From Acinetobacter brisouisimilis (lineage in GTDB: Bacteria; Pseudomonadota; Gammaproteobacteria; Pseudomonadales; Moraxellaceae), in the NCBI RefSeq assembly GCF_000368265.1, contig NZ_KB851219.1, positions 1,495,870 to 1,559,869 of the forward strand: a stretch of 64,000 bases of DNA. Reading direction: 5' to 3'. Shown here in pieces: positions 25,513-34,365 of this stretch. A program made the translations under genes and the position numbers. How positions within the stretch are numbered: the stretch's first letter is position 1; each line of letters starts with the position of its first letter. The notes under the pieces are model-generated. The model made no database searches, was not told where the DNA came from, and was given only the letters and a program-made list of their open reading frames with translations.

Positions 25513-26223
25513 TCAGATATTTTTATTATTTGCATCCTCTAACCATTTCGATACTGTATCTTTTGATGGAATTTTTAACTTTTTTCCATCAGCATGTAAT
25601 TGCATTACACCATAAGCTTTGAATGGATTATCTATTGGTAGTTCCGCCATATCGACCAAAACATAAATAATATCTAACAAATTGTTTTTAGCCCTTGTGC
25701 TTTCGATATTACCTTGATTTTTAATTTTTTTATTTTCTTTTAATAACTTACTATTTTCCTGCTTTAATTTTTCGATCTCTGCTTTTAGCTGTGTATTTTC
25801 ATCAGCCAAAGCCTGTTGGTTATTACTACGCTCTAAGGCTGAAACAAGTTGGTCATGGCGATTTTGTTCTAATTTTTCTTTACGTTCATGTTCTTGCTGA
25901 AATGCTTGTGATATTTTTTTCTGTTGCTTTTCTATTTGATCATAATGGTTATGATCAAAATAGTTGAAATGTGAAGGCTGAATATGAGTAGGAATTACTG
26001 CTTTTTTTGCCAAAGTCATAGCTTCCATGCTTTCGGTAGCATTTTGACTGAAATTTGATTTATGTGATTGTTCTTTATTAATTACATCCATAAATCTATT
26101 TTTCAGTGTACTGTTTGATGAGTCCATTTCCTCAGTTACAGTTTGTTCTTGGTTACTTTTTTCTGATTGGGATATTCCTTCAACTAAATCTAATGTTAGT
26201 TTTCCTAAATTTTTAACAGCCAT
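25513..26223 (-). CDS. Coiled-coil protein with C-terminal helix-turn-helix-like region
   Basis: This 236-residue protein has a disordered Ser/Gln/Glu-rich N-terminus (1-70) and a long coiled coil (about 95-165, 'LADENTQLKAEIEKLKQENS'). The C-terminal domain ends 'IPSKDTVSKWLEDANNK', which looks like a helix-turn-helix recognition helix. It may be a DNA-binding regulator or a partition-like factor. I do not recognise the family. It runs leftward with its own upstream region, 120 bases before the AlpA operon. Confidence 0.55.
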   Translation of the reverse strand: MAVKNLGKLTLDLVEGISQSEKSNQEQTVTEEMDSSNSTLKNRFMDVINKEQSHKSNFSQNATESMEAMTLAKKAVIPTHIQPSHFNYFDHNHYDQIEKQQKKISQAFQQEHERKEKLEQNRHDQLVSALERSNNQQALADENTQLKAEIEKLKQENSKLLKENKKIKNQGNIESTRAKNNLLDIIYVLVDMAELPIDNPFKAYGVMQLHADGKKLKIPSKDTVSKWLEDANNKNI

Positions 26224-26394
26224 GTTTAGAGTCCTGTTATTTAATATTGCTCAGTATAGATTACATTTTGGTATATTGGCATATATGAGATTTACACAAC
26301 AAAAAGTGATCTATCTCGCATATGTCACCTACAAATACACCTATAATCAATCTATTAAAAATATAAAACAATAGCCAAATTAGTTATTTAGAAC

Positions 26395-27010
26395 ATTTCA
26401 GAAAAAAGTATTGGTAAAGCTTGAGGAGGAATATTCCATTCGAGCTGTTGCTGCACAATTTGAAATGGCTTTATTGCACAAACCTATCTCTAAAGGCTTA
26501 TTTAGCAATATAATTTTCAAATGAATAAGCCTACACCTAAAATTTATCGTACAACCAATTGGTCCATGTACAACCAAGCCCTAATGAATCGTGGAAATAA
26601 AGCGACTTAAAATCACAGTTAAAAAAAGACCTTACGTCATCTGCAAGCCAAAGTAGAACTGCGAGAACAATACCTAAACCAACTAAATAGGCTTAAATCC
26701 AAGTATCCTATTATTTATATTGATGAAAGTGGGTTTAAGTCAAATGAATACAGACCATAAGGTTACTCGATTTAAGGAATACCTTTAGTGTAATCATTAT
26801 GGACAATGCAAAATTTCATCAATGGCAAGATATAAAAGATTTATTGGCACACCATGAGCATCAAATCTTATAGCCTTGATTTCAATCCAATTGAAAAAAC
26901 GTGGGCATGGGTTAAACGCAAGCGTAAAGAATATTTGGTTGAGTCTGTTGATCAGCTTTTTCAAATGTTTTTTCAGCTTTGTATAAGAAATCAAGCAGAT
27001 TGACTATATA
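26395..27010 (+). mobile_element. Decayed IS630-family element with an IS5-family fragment inside (copy 1)
   Basis: Broken frames give IS630 transposase pieces in order: 'LEEEYSIRAVAAQFEM', 'IIYIDESGFKSNEY', 'VIIMDNAKFHQWQDIKDLLA' and 'DFNPIEKTWAWVKRKRKEYL'. Between the first two lies an IS5-family left end (ggctttattgcacaaa at 26467) and the start of its transposase ('MNKPTPKIYRTTNWSMYNQA' from 26521). So an IS5-type element landed in the IS630 and both decayed. Bases 26803-27010 are repeated at 30962-31171. The stretch 26224-26394 shows no gene. Confidence 0.75.
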
Positions 27011-27048
27011 ATAAGAACAAATCAAAACTTAATTATGATGTTACTGTG

Positions 27049-30000
27049 ATGCTAATAAATAACGAATATATGACGCTTGATGATAAAGATTTAATTACTG
27101 ATATATATATTGCGTATGCTTGGAAAAAAGCTCAAGCATATATAACTAGTACAAATTGGTATGCAGACAATCTTGAAATTAAGCTTAGTTCCTTAAAGTT
27201 AGAAAATACAATTGCGACTGTAAAAAAGAAAATTAATATAAAAAGGGAGAAATTTAAGCAGCTTCAGCTGGTGCCAGTACCAAAAGGTACAGCTTGGGAC
27301 TTCATTGAGACAAATGAAGGTAATTTACAATGGCAACCTAAAGAATTAGAAAAGCAGAAGTTAAGACCATTAGCACACATTTCAATATATGATCAAATAG
27401 TCATGATATTAATCATGATGGGGCTAGCAAATAAAGTTGAAAGTATACAGGGTGATCCTAATACATCTTTTCAGGAAGTACATAATAAAAAAGTTGTAAG
27501 TTATGGAAATCGGTTATATTGTAATTATATAAATGATATTGCATATTTTAATTATTATGCTGAGAACACATATAGCAAATATTTTGTAGATTATCAAAAA
27601 TTTTTAAAAAGACCACAACACTTTGGTGAAAAAAATATAGGAAAAATTTCTCCTGATGAACAGTTATTTATATTGGAGTTAGATATTGAAAAGTTCTTTG
27701 ATAATATAGATAGAGAATTACTTTTAAATAAAATTATTGAAATTAAAGGTGATGATGGAGGTATCAAGTTAAATAATATTTTAAGAAAATTCAAAGATTG
27801 GGATTGGGATGATATATCTAAAAAAAAATTTAAAGATTATTTTCTAGATGAAAAAATTCCATATGGCATACCTCAAGGTCTTGTGGCTGCTGGTTTCCTC
27901 TCAAATATTTATTTATTAAAATTCGATGAAGAAATTATAAAAAAAATAAATAAAAATATTGGAAATTCTGATATTAAATTAATTGATTATTGTAGATATG
28001 TAGATGATATTAGAATTGTAGTAAATGCTAAAAATAAAGAAAATAAATTTAAAGTATTAGAGGCTATCCAAGAGGAAATAAATAAATATTTAATAGATAT
28101 TAAGTTAAATATAAATGGTAAGAAATCAAAAATTGATAGCTTTATTGTATCGAAAGGAAATATTTCAACAAAAATTAGCAATTTGAAGAATAAACTAAGT
28201 GGCCCTATCCCATTTGAAGATGCTGAGGATCAATTAGGACACTTAGAGGCTTTACTCAACTTAACACGTGAAGAAGAGGAGAAAAAAGATTTCTCTTTGG
28301 GGCAACCTATAAATTCATTACAACAAATTGATAAGCATTATTTTGATTTAAGAGAAGATACTGTTAAGAGATTTTCTGCCAATCAAATTTCAAAAATACT
28401 TAGTGAAATTCGTCATAATACAAGTCAAGAAGTTGATTTAAATGGAATAATAGTTCCAGGTGAATGGGATTATGTACAGGAAAGAATTGCTCGTCGATTT
28501 ATTTCTATATGGGCTAAAGATCCTTCTACTACACTTTTATTAAAGAAAGCTGTTGAACTTTTTCCAGATAAACGGATTTTAAAACCAATACTTCTTGAAT
28601 TAGAAAATTTAAGAAAATGTAAAAATAATAAGGTTCTAAATGTAATAGCAGACTATTGTTTAGCTGAATTATTTAGACATTCATCTACTATCATTCATAA
28701 TAAAGAAAGATTGTCATTTCCAGCACATTGTGAAATAGATGGATTTTTTGAATTATTACAATCTTTTGCTGCCAAATTAATGAATGAAATTGGTATTAAT
28801 CATGAATATAATTTACTGTTAAAACAAGCAGAGTATCTTTTACTAGTACGTTTGGATAGCACTTTAGAAAATAAAAGTAATAATCCTATAAATGATTTTA
28901 TTTTTAAAATTTGTAATGGTTTTAGAAAAATATCAGTTAATAAGCTAAGTAACTTTCAGTTAGCTCTATCAATATTATTAGCTTATAATATTTATATTGA
29001 AGAATCAAAATTCTATAGAGCATTGTCTGAATTTTTTCAAGAAATATATAAAGATAAGATTGATTTTAAAGAAATAATCGAAATAATTATTAATGAAAAT
29101 TATCAAGTGGTTAAAGACTTATATTTTTATGCTAAAAATATAGGTTATGACTTTGTAAAATCTGAATATTTCAATCTTATTGTTGAAAATTATAATTTTA
29201 AGGTACTTCCTTTAAGTGGAAATCTAGAGGAGATAAATGGTAGTAACTCTTTATTAAAAATAATTCTAAGAAAAGACAATCCATTTTCCAATGAAATTAT
29301 GATATTAAAATTATTTCAAGAAATTATAAAATCTCCAGAAATTATTAAAGGTTTAAAACCCAATCAGTTTATTGATTTTGCAAAAACAAATGTTCAATTC
29401 AAAGCTTTTTCATCCCCATTAAAATATAATGTTTTTAATGAAAAATTAACTATAAACATTCATCTTAAAGAGGAAAGTGAAAATCTTATTTATAAAGCAT
29501 TAGAGATGGAAAAAGGAACTTTACACAAGATTGCAACTTTTATTAGATCCGTTATTGTGGGGCAAGAAGACTGGGCTTTATCTAGAGGGCTTTGGATTAA
29601 AAGAGCTGCTAATAATGAATTAAACAGTTCTTCTATACGCAGACGCCTGAGTGTATGGTCATCACCTGAACATTTACTAGGAGAGGGTGCTCAAGTATCG
29701 AATTGGTTGACAGATTTATTGACTAAATTATTACAGATTAATTTTTATAAGCCTTATAAGAATATTCATAATTGGCCAAACCAACTAACTTTGTCCAATT
29801 TAGATACAATTATCCAAGATAGATTAAAAATGCTGAGTGAATATTATTGTCAACTATCAGGGACACCTACCTTAATTGAGAGGGTCGATCTTGGATGGAA
29901 AAAAGATAAGAAAAATTTAACTGTAGCAATGGTCCAGTCTAAAATGCCAAGAGTTAAAGATATAAGAGATTATGGCTTATATTTAAATAATAAATTATAT

Positions 30001-30795
30001 AGACCTCAGCATAGAAAGCATATAACCAGGGTTTGTAAGCTTATTCAAGAACATGTTAAAGCTCAAAAAATTTATGAACCTTTGGAAAAATCTGAACCCA
30101 ATCATAATCACATTGATATTCTAGTCTGGCCTGAACTTGCTGTACATAAAGATGATTTAGATGTACTGATCAATCTATCCAGAAAAACTAAGTCTATTAT
30201 TTATGCTGGATTAACTTATATTGATCAACCTAATATTGATGGACCTAACAACTGTGCTATATGGATAGTACCTAATATTCAGGATACTAACCAAGTAGAA
30301 ATTAAAAGATTACAAGGTAAAAAACACATGATGGCTCTTGAGCGATCTATTAAACCTTGGAGGCCTTATCAATTAATTTTAGAATTAATTCATCCAGCTT
30401 TTCCTAATGAAAAAGGATTTATGATATCAGGTTCAATTTGTTATGATGCGACAGATATAGCATTAAGTTCTGATTTAAGAGATAAAACTAATGCTTATTT
30501 CATTTCGGCATTGAATAAAGATATAAATACATTTGATTCTATGGTTGAAGCTTTGCATTATCATATGTTCCAGCATGTTGTATTAGTTAATTCTGGGGAA
30601 TATGGTGGTTCATATGCTAAGGCCCCTTATAAGGATCATTATTGTCGATTAATTTCACATGTTCATGGTAATAACCAAGTTTCTATTAGCACTTTTGAAA
30701 TGAATATGTTTGATTTTCGAAGAGATAATGTGGGAAGTAGTATGAGATCTGGTAATGATCTAAAAGCAACTCCTGCTGGATTGATAAAAAACTAA
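27049..30795 (+). CDS. Reverse transcriptase-nitrilase fusion, DRT1-type antiphage protein
   Basis: This protein of about 1248 residues fits the UG1/DRT1 class of defence-associated reverse transcriptases. The RT domain (about 100-400) shows 'LELDIEKFFDNID' (about 211-221), 'IPYGIPQGLVAAGFLSNIYL' (about 267-286) and the catalytic 'YVDD' (about 317-320). A long helical middle (about 430-950) follows. The C-terminal nitrilase domain keeps the catalytic triad: Glu1029 in 'VWPELA', Lys1091 in 'QGKKHM' and Cys1131 in 'SICYDATD'. DRT1 systems protect against phage as a single protein; the nitrilase substrate is unknown. The ATG at 27049 is preceded by an in-frame GTG at 27046, neither with a strong ribosome binding site. 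The very low GC and flanking IS debris indicate acquired DNA. Confidence 0.9.
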   Translation: MLINNEYMTLDDKDLITDIYIAYAWKKAQAYITSTNWYADNLEIKLSSLKLENTIATVKKKINIKREKFKQLQLVPVPKGTAWDFIETNEGNLQWQPKELEKQKLRPLAHISIYDQIVMILIMMGLANKVESIQGDPNTSFQEVHNKKVVSYGNRLYCNYINDIAYFNYYAENTYSKYFVDYQKFLKRPQHFGEKNIGKISPDEQLFILELDIEKFFDNIDRELLLNKIIEIKGDDGGIKLNNILRKFKDWDWDDISKKKFKDYFLDEKIPYGIPQGLVAAGFLSNIYLLKFDEEIIKKINKNIGNSDIKLIDYCRYVDDIRIVVNAKNKENKFKVLEAIQEEINKYLIDIKLNINGKKSKIDSFIVSKGNISTKISNLKNKLSGPIPFEDAEDQLGHLEALLNLTREEEEKKDFSLGQPINSLQQIDKHYFDLREDTVKRFSANQISKILSEIRHNTSQEVDLNGIIVPGEWDYVQERIARRFISIWAKDPSTTLLLKKAVELFPDKRILKPILLELENLRKCKNNKVLNVIADYCLAELFRHSSTIIHNKERLSFPAHCEIDGFFELLQSFAAKLMNEIGINHEYNLLLKQAEYLLLVRLDSTLENKSNNPINDFIFKICNGFRKISVNKLSNFQLALSILLAYNIYIEESKFYRALSEFFQEIYKDKIDFKEIIEIIINENYQVVKDLYFYAKNIGYDFVKSEYFNLIVENYNFKVLPLSGNLEEINGSNSLLKIILRKDNPFSNEIMILKLFQEIIKSPEIIKGLKPNQFIDFAKTNVQFKAFSSPLKYNVFNEKLTINIHLKEESENLIYKALEMEKGTLHKIATFIRSVIVGQEDWALSRGLWIKRAANNELNSSSIRRRLSVWSSPEHLLGEGAQVSNWLTDLLTKLLQINFYKPYKNIHNWPNQLTLSNLDTIIQDRLKMLSEYYCQLSGTPTLIERVDLGWKKDKKNLTVAMVQSKMPRVKDIRDYGLYLNNKLYRPQHRKHITRVCKLIQEHVKAQKIYEPLEKSEPNHNHIDILVWPELAVHKDDLDVLINLSRKTKSIIYAGLTYIDQPNIDGPNNCAIWIVPNIQDTNQVEIKRLQGKKHMMALERSIKPWRPYQLILELIHPAFPNEKGFMISGSICYDATDIALSSDLRDKTNAYFISALNKDINTFDSMVEALHYHMFQHVVLVNSGEYGGSYAKAPYKDHYCRLISHVHGNNQVSISTFEMNMFDFRRDNVGSSMRSGNDLKATPAGLIKN

Positions 30796-30808
30796 TAGTT
30801 GAATGATA

Positions 30809-30846
30809 TAAACACCTATCAACAATGTTGCTGATGGGTGTGTTGA
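30809..30846 (+). terminator. Hairpin after the RT-nitrilase gene
   Basis: aacacctatca (30811-30821) pairs with tgatgggtgtgtt (30832-30844) with one mismatch. It begins 16 bases past the stop. The T-run comes only later (30866), so it is either a weak terminator or an mRNA-stabilising hairpin. Confidence 0.5.
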
Positions 30847-30872
30847 CTAATGCAACTGAAATAAGTTTTTTT

Positions 30873-31171
30873 AGCTTTGCTGCACAAAGATTTAAAAATA
30901 AACCCCGCCCATTCTATTCAAATTTAAGTGGCAACTTGAGTATAAGGTTGACCTAATATGTACAATGCAACATTTCATCAACGGCAAGATATAAAAGATT
31001 TATTGATGCACGATGCACATCAAATTCTTTGGTTACCTCGTTATAGCCTTGATTCCAATCTAATTGAAAAAACGTAGGCATGGGTTAAACGCAAACGTAA
31101 AGAATGGTTGGTTGAATCTGTTAATCAACTTTTTCATCTTTGTATGAAAAATTAAGCAAATTGACTATATA
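30873..31171 (+). mobile_element. Decayed IS5 end and IS630 remnant (copy 2)
   Basis: agctttgctgcacaaaga at 30873 resembles the IS5-type end of copy 1. From 30962 the sequence repeats the 3' part of the IS630 transposase found at 26803-27010, in the same orientation. Broken frames give 'ATFHQRQDIKDLLMHDAHQI', 'LWLPRYSLDSN' and 'AWVKRKRKEWLVESVNQLF'. It differs from copy 1 by many substitutions and a roughly 16-base segment that copy 1 lacks. The two frame the RT-nitrilase gene. Confidence 0.7.
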
Positions 31172-31296
31172 AAAATGTCATTTTGGTCAATCAATAATTA
31201 TCTTTCTATAAATTTTATTGCCCATGCTTCGCTTTTTTGTGCTGTAACACTTTTTCAGATCATCTATTTTCAATCAAATTTATAAAAAAACAGGTT

Positions 31297-31540
31297 ACAA
31301 AAATGGGTACAGTGACCTTTTAAATAAAAACAATATAAAACAAATGTTTGAAACAAAAATTAAGTGTTTTTAAACCAAAACTTTAAATTTTAAAGGTGTT
31401 ACAGCCTAGATTTTACCTTACAATATTTTTAATTTTTTAAATAAAAACAATGATGTAACCTATAAAATAAAAGGTGTTACAATTTTTAAAAATTAAATCA
31501 TTAAAAAACAACGATGTAACCTGTAACACTTGTAACACCT
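31297..31540 (-). repeat. Long GTTAC repeats in opposite orientation (candidate iterons, set 2)
   Basis: Read on the minus strand, 31441-31480 and 31501-31540 give the unit seen at 18.9-19.1 kb: ggtgttac, a spacer, aggttacatc and ttgttttt. The second also carries gttacaagtgttacagg. A single ggtgttaca lies at about 31396 and gttaca at about 31294. It sits between the RT cargo and the end of int. The rest of 31172-31621 shows no gene. Confidence 0.6.
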
Positions 31541-31621
31541 AAAAAAACATCATATCTGCAAAATAAAAAAATTAGAATTAGGGCAAAATTCACAATTAAA
31601 AAATTCTTGAGAGTATAGCAA

Positions 31622-32992
31622 TCATGCTATGTATGAATTTGTCATTTCAGCCAATTTAAGCTTAACCAATTTTGCATATTTGATATTGATCACACCCTGC
31701 TTTGCCTGTTCCATCAATGAAAGGCTAAATTCCATCGGGCTTATAAATTTCTCTTGGTTCGCCTCTAGGTAATCGCTCCACCAACAAAGCATCATCCTAC
31801 GTTCTTCCATAAATTCCGCATGATGAATATAAGCCTGTCTTACGCCATTGCGTTCTTGGTGGCTCATTTGCTTCTCTACTGCATCCTCAGTGAATAACGT
31901 GCTTTCAATTAATGCACCGCACGCCATACCCCTAAAGCCATGCCCACAAATATCTTGATTTGTATCGTATCCCATACGTCTTAGAGTGTTATTAATAGTT
32001 GATTCACTCATAAAGCCGTGTGGATCACCATTCTTAGGAAAAACATTGTTATAGATACCACTATAGCTATGAATTTCACTAATAATGCGTAGAGCCTGTG
32101 GTGACAATGGGATTAAATGCGGTGTTTTCATCTTTGCGCCCCGATTTGAGAATTTATACCCCTCTACTAGCGTGCGCTCAGGTGGTATCGTCCAAATTCC
32201 TTTTTTAAGGTCAAATTCATTCCATCGGGCAAAGCGTAACTCACTGGAACGTGCAAAGGTATGTAAAGCAAATTCAAGGCATAAGCCTGTTAATGGGTGT
32301 CCTTGATCTGCTTGTAATCTTTTAAATAGTTCGGGTAATTGAGTTAATGGCAATTTCGGGTGATGTTTGGTTTTACGTGTGACAATAATTGCATCTTTTA
32401 AGCTATAAGCTGGGCTTAGCTCTATATATCCTTTTGATATTGCAAACGCAAAAATACTGACAAATCTTTGCCTTGTCTTTTTCAAGACCTCTAAATAGCC
32501 TTTTTCTTCAATTTTGCTTAGGACAAAATTTAAATCACGAGGTTTAATGCTATCTATTGGTTTATTCCCAAGCTCAGGAAATACATAAATTTCAAAATTT
32601 TTTAATGCCCGTTCTGCCGTACCATCACCCCATTTTCCAGTAGCTTTATATGCTACATGCCATGCCCGTGTAACAGCTTCAAAGCTAAAGCTATCATCAT
32701 GTTTGGCTTTTTGGATTGCTAACTGATCAATCGGATCAATGCCATTAGCCAATTGATTAAGCAATGTATGTCTTTTCCCTCTAGCTTCTTTCAAAGTCAA
32801 AGCTGGATAATTCCCCAAAGTCATAAGCCCATCTTTACCATTAGGGCGTTTGTACTTAAATCTCCATACTTTTGAACCATTTTTACGAATAAATAGAATT
32901 AATCCTTGTCCATCGTACAAGTTATAGTCTTTTTCTTTGGGTTTTGCGCCATCACATTGGGTAGAAGAAAGAGGCTTGATTTGTCTTGCCAT
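31622..32992 (-). CDS. P4-type tyrosine integrase
   Basis: This 456-residue protein starts with an N-terminal DUF4102 arm-binding domain (about 1-90, 'NLYDGQGLILFIRKNGSKVW'). A core-binding domain (about 105-200) and a catalytic domain (about 220-400) follow. The catalytic residues are Arg248 ('FARSSELR'), His351-x2-Arg354 ('GHGFRG'), His378 and the nucleophile Tyr388 ('RQAYIHH'). It integrates and excises the element at the 3' end of tRNA-Arg. Its start lies about 180 bases from that tRNA, reading away from it, the usual P4-integrase layout. It appears intact. Confidence 0.93.
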   Translation of the reverse strand: MARQIKPLSSTQCDGAKPKEKDYNLYDGQGLILFIRKNGSKVWRFKYKRPNGKDGLMTLGNYPALTLKEARGKRHTLLNQLANGIDPIDQLAIQKAKHDDSFSFEAVTRAWHVAYKATGKWGDGTAERALKNFEIYVFPELGNKPIDSIKPRDLNFVLSKIEEKGYLEVLKKTRQRFVSIFAFAISKGYIELSPAYSLKDAIIVTRKTKHHPKLPLTQLPELFKRLQADQGHPLTGLCLEFALHTFARSSELRFARWNEFDLKKGIWTIPPERTLVEGYKFSNRGAKMKTPHLIPLSPQALRIISEIHSYSGIYNNVFPKNGDPHGFMSESTINNTLRRMGYDTNQDICGHGFRGMACGALIESTLFTEDAVEKQMSHQERNGVRQAYIHHAEFMEERRMMLCWWSDYLEANQEKFISPMEFSLSLMEQAKQGVINIKYAKLVKLKLAEMTNSYIA

Positions 32993-33168
32993 AAGAATAA
33001 TTTGCCTAAAATAAGGATATAAATTGCATAGAATTGACTTATATCCTTTAATGTATCCTTATTATTTCACGCTGTATAGTGATGTATGTTTGTTTATGTT
33101 GGCAACATAAAACACTATTATTATGATTTTTATAGTTTTTTAACGATATGTTGGTATGTGTTGGTATT

Positions 33169-33186
33169 AAATTGGTGCGCTCAGCG
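33169..33186 (+). repeat. Attachment site copy 3 (tRNA-Arg 3' end)
   Basis: aaattggtgcgctcagcg is shared in full with 14792-14809 and, for its last 14 bases, with 6077-6090. It overlaps the CCA end and acceptor stem of the tRNA and abuts the integrase side of the element. Confidence 0.75.
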
Positions 33187-33248
33187 GGACTCGAACCCAC
33201 GCCACAGGCTTCGGAGACCTGTACTCTATCCAGTTGAGCTATGAGCGC
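33173..33248 (-). tRNA. tRNA-Arg (anticodon CCG), also the integration target
   Basis: On the minus strand a 76-base cloverleaf runs from gcgctca to tgagcgc-A-CCA. The acceptor stem pairs over 7 bases. The anticodon stem caggt/gcctg encloses the loop ctccgaa, giving anticodon CCG (reads CGG). The T-arm contains gttcgagtcc, and CCA is encoded. The last 14 bases are repeated at 6077 and 14796, so the integrated elements keep the tRNA intact. Confidence 0.95.
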
Positions 33249-33429
33249 TTTTAAGTCGCCCATCATAACAAAAAAAATCATAAGGTAAAGCAAAGAATGA
33301 TTTTCTACTTGACTTACTGTCTATCCTTTAAACAGTTTTATCTATGCAACGAAGAATTCCATTTAGATTACTTGGTTTATCCGACTAGATCGCTCACAAT
33401 ATACCCGTCTATTAATACGTGAGAAATTC

Positions 33430-34365
33430 ATGACTGATGCATTAATGCTGAAAGAGTTATCGAAAACCTATAAAAATGGCTTCCAAGCCTTAAAAGGCAT
33501 CAATTTAACTGTTCCTGAGGGCGAATTTTACGCACTGCTCGGGCCAAATGGTGCTGGAAAGTCGACAACTATTAGCATTATTAGCTCGCTAACCCGTAAA
33601 ACGTCGGGACAAGTCGAAATTTTTGGACATAACCTCGACACTGAAGCCTCAAAAGCCAAACAGTGCCTAGGTGTCGTTCCACAGGAATTTAACTTTGGTC
33701 AGTTTGAGAAAACCTTTGACATTTTAGTCACTCAAGCAGGTTATTACGGTATTCCTAAGAAAATCGCCGAACAACGTGCCGAACATTATTTAGAAAAACT
33801 GGGTCTTTGGGAAAAACGAAATTTGCAAGGCCGCATGCTGTCTGGTGGTATGAAACGCCGTTTAATGATTGCACGTGCCATGATGCATGAACCTAAACTC
33901 CTGATTTTAGATGAACCAACCGCTGGAGTTGATATCGAACTGCGCCGTTCTATGTGGGAGTTTCTCACTGAAATGAATGAAAAAGGTACATCAATTATTC
34001 TGACCACGCATTATTTAGAAGAAGCCGAAATGCTGTGTCGCCGCATTGCGATCATCGATCATGGCGTGATTAAAGAAGACACAAGCATGAAAGCGTTCTT
34101 GAGCCAGCTCAATGAAGAAACTTTCATTTTTGATTTGGCAGCACCGATTGAACCTATCAAGCTGAACTTTATTGGAATTCGTTTTCATTTGGTTGATAGT
34201 CTGACCTTAGAAGTTACAATGGATAAATCGCATGCCTTAAATGAAATTTTTCAATTATTTGAAAATTTAGGCATTCAGGTACGCAGCATGCGCAACAAAG
34301 CCAACCGTCTTGAAGAGTTATTTGTCAAAATGGTCGAGAAAAATTTACAGGAGGCATCTGAATGA
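33430..34365 (+). CDS. ABC-2 type exporter, ATP-binding subunit (YadG-like)
   Basis: This 311-residue protein has Walker A 'GPNGAGKST', the signature 'LSGGMKRRLMIARAM', Walker B 'LLILDEPTAGVD' and the H-loop 'TTHYLEEAE'. A C-terminal extension (about 230-311) is typical of drug or polysaccharide exporters. It powers the permease encoded downstream, whose ATG overlaps its stop (ATGA). The substrate is not deducible. It is the first core gene to the right of the tRNA. Confidence 0.92.
   Translation: MTDALMLKELSKTYKNGFQALKGINLTVPEGEFYALLGPNGAGKSTTISIISSLTRKTSGQVEIFGHNLDTEASKAKQCLGVVPQEFNFGQFEKTFDILVTQAGYYGIPKKIAEQRAEHYLEKLGLWEKRNLQGRMLSGGMKRRLMIARAMMHEPKLLILDEPTAGVDIELRRSMWEFLTEMNEKGTSIILTTHYLEEAEMLCRRIAIIDHGVIKEDTSMKAFLSQLNEETFIFDLAAPIEPIKLNFIGIRFHLVDSLTLEVTMDKSHALNEIFQLFENLGIQVRSMRNKANRLEELFVKMVEKNLQEASE

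Noticed and set aside
33048..33293. 81-residue minus-strand open frame beside int
   Set aside because: It runs through the tRNA-Arg gene and attachment site and has no protein-like composition.
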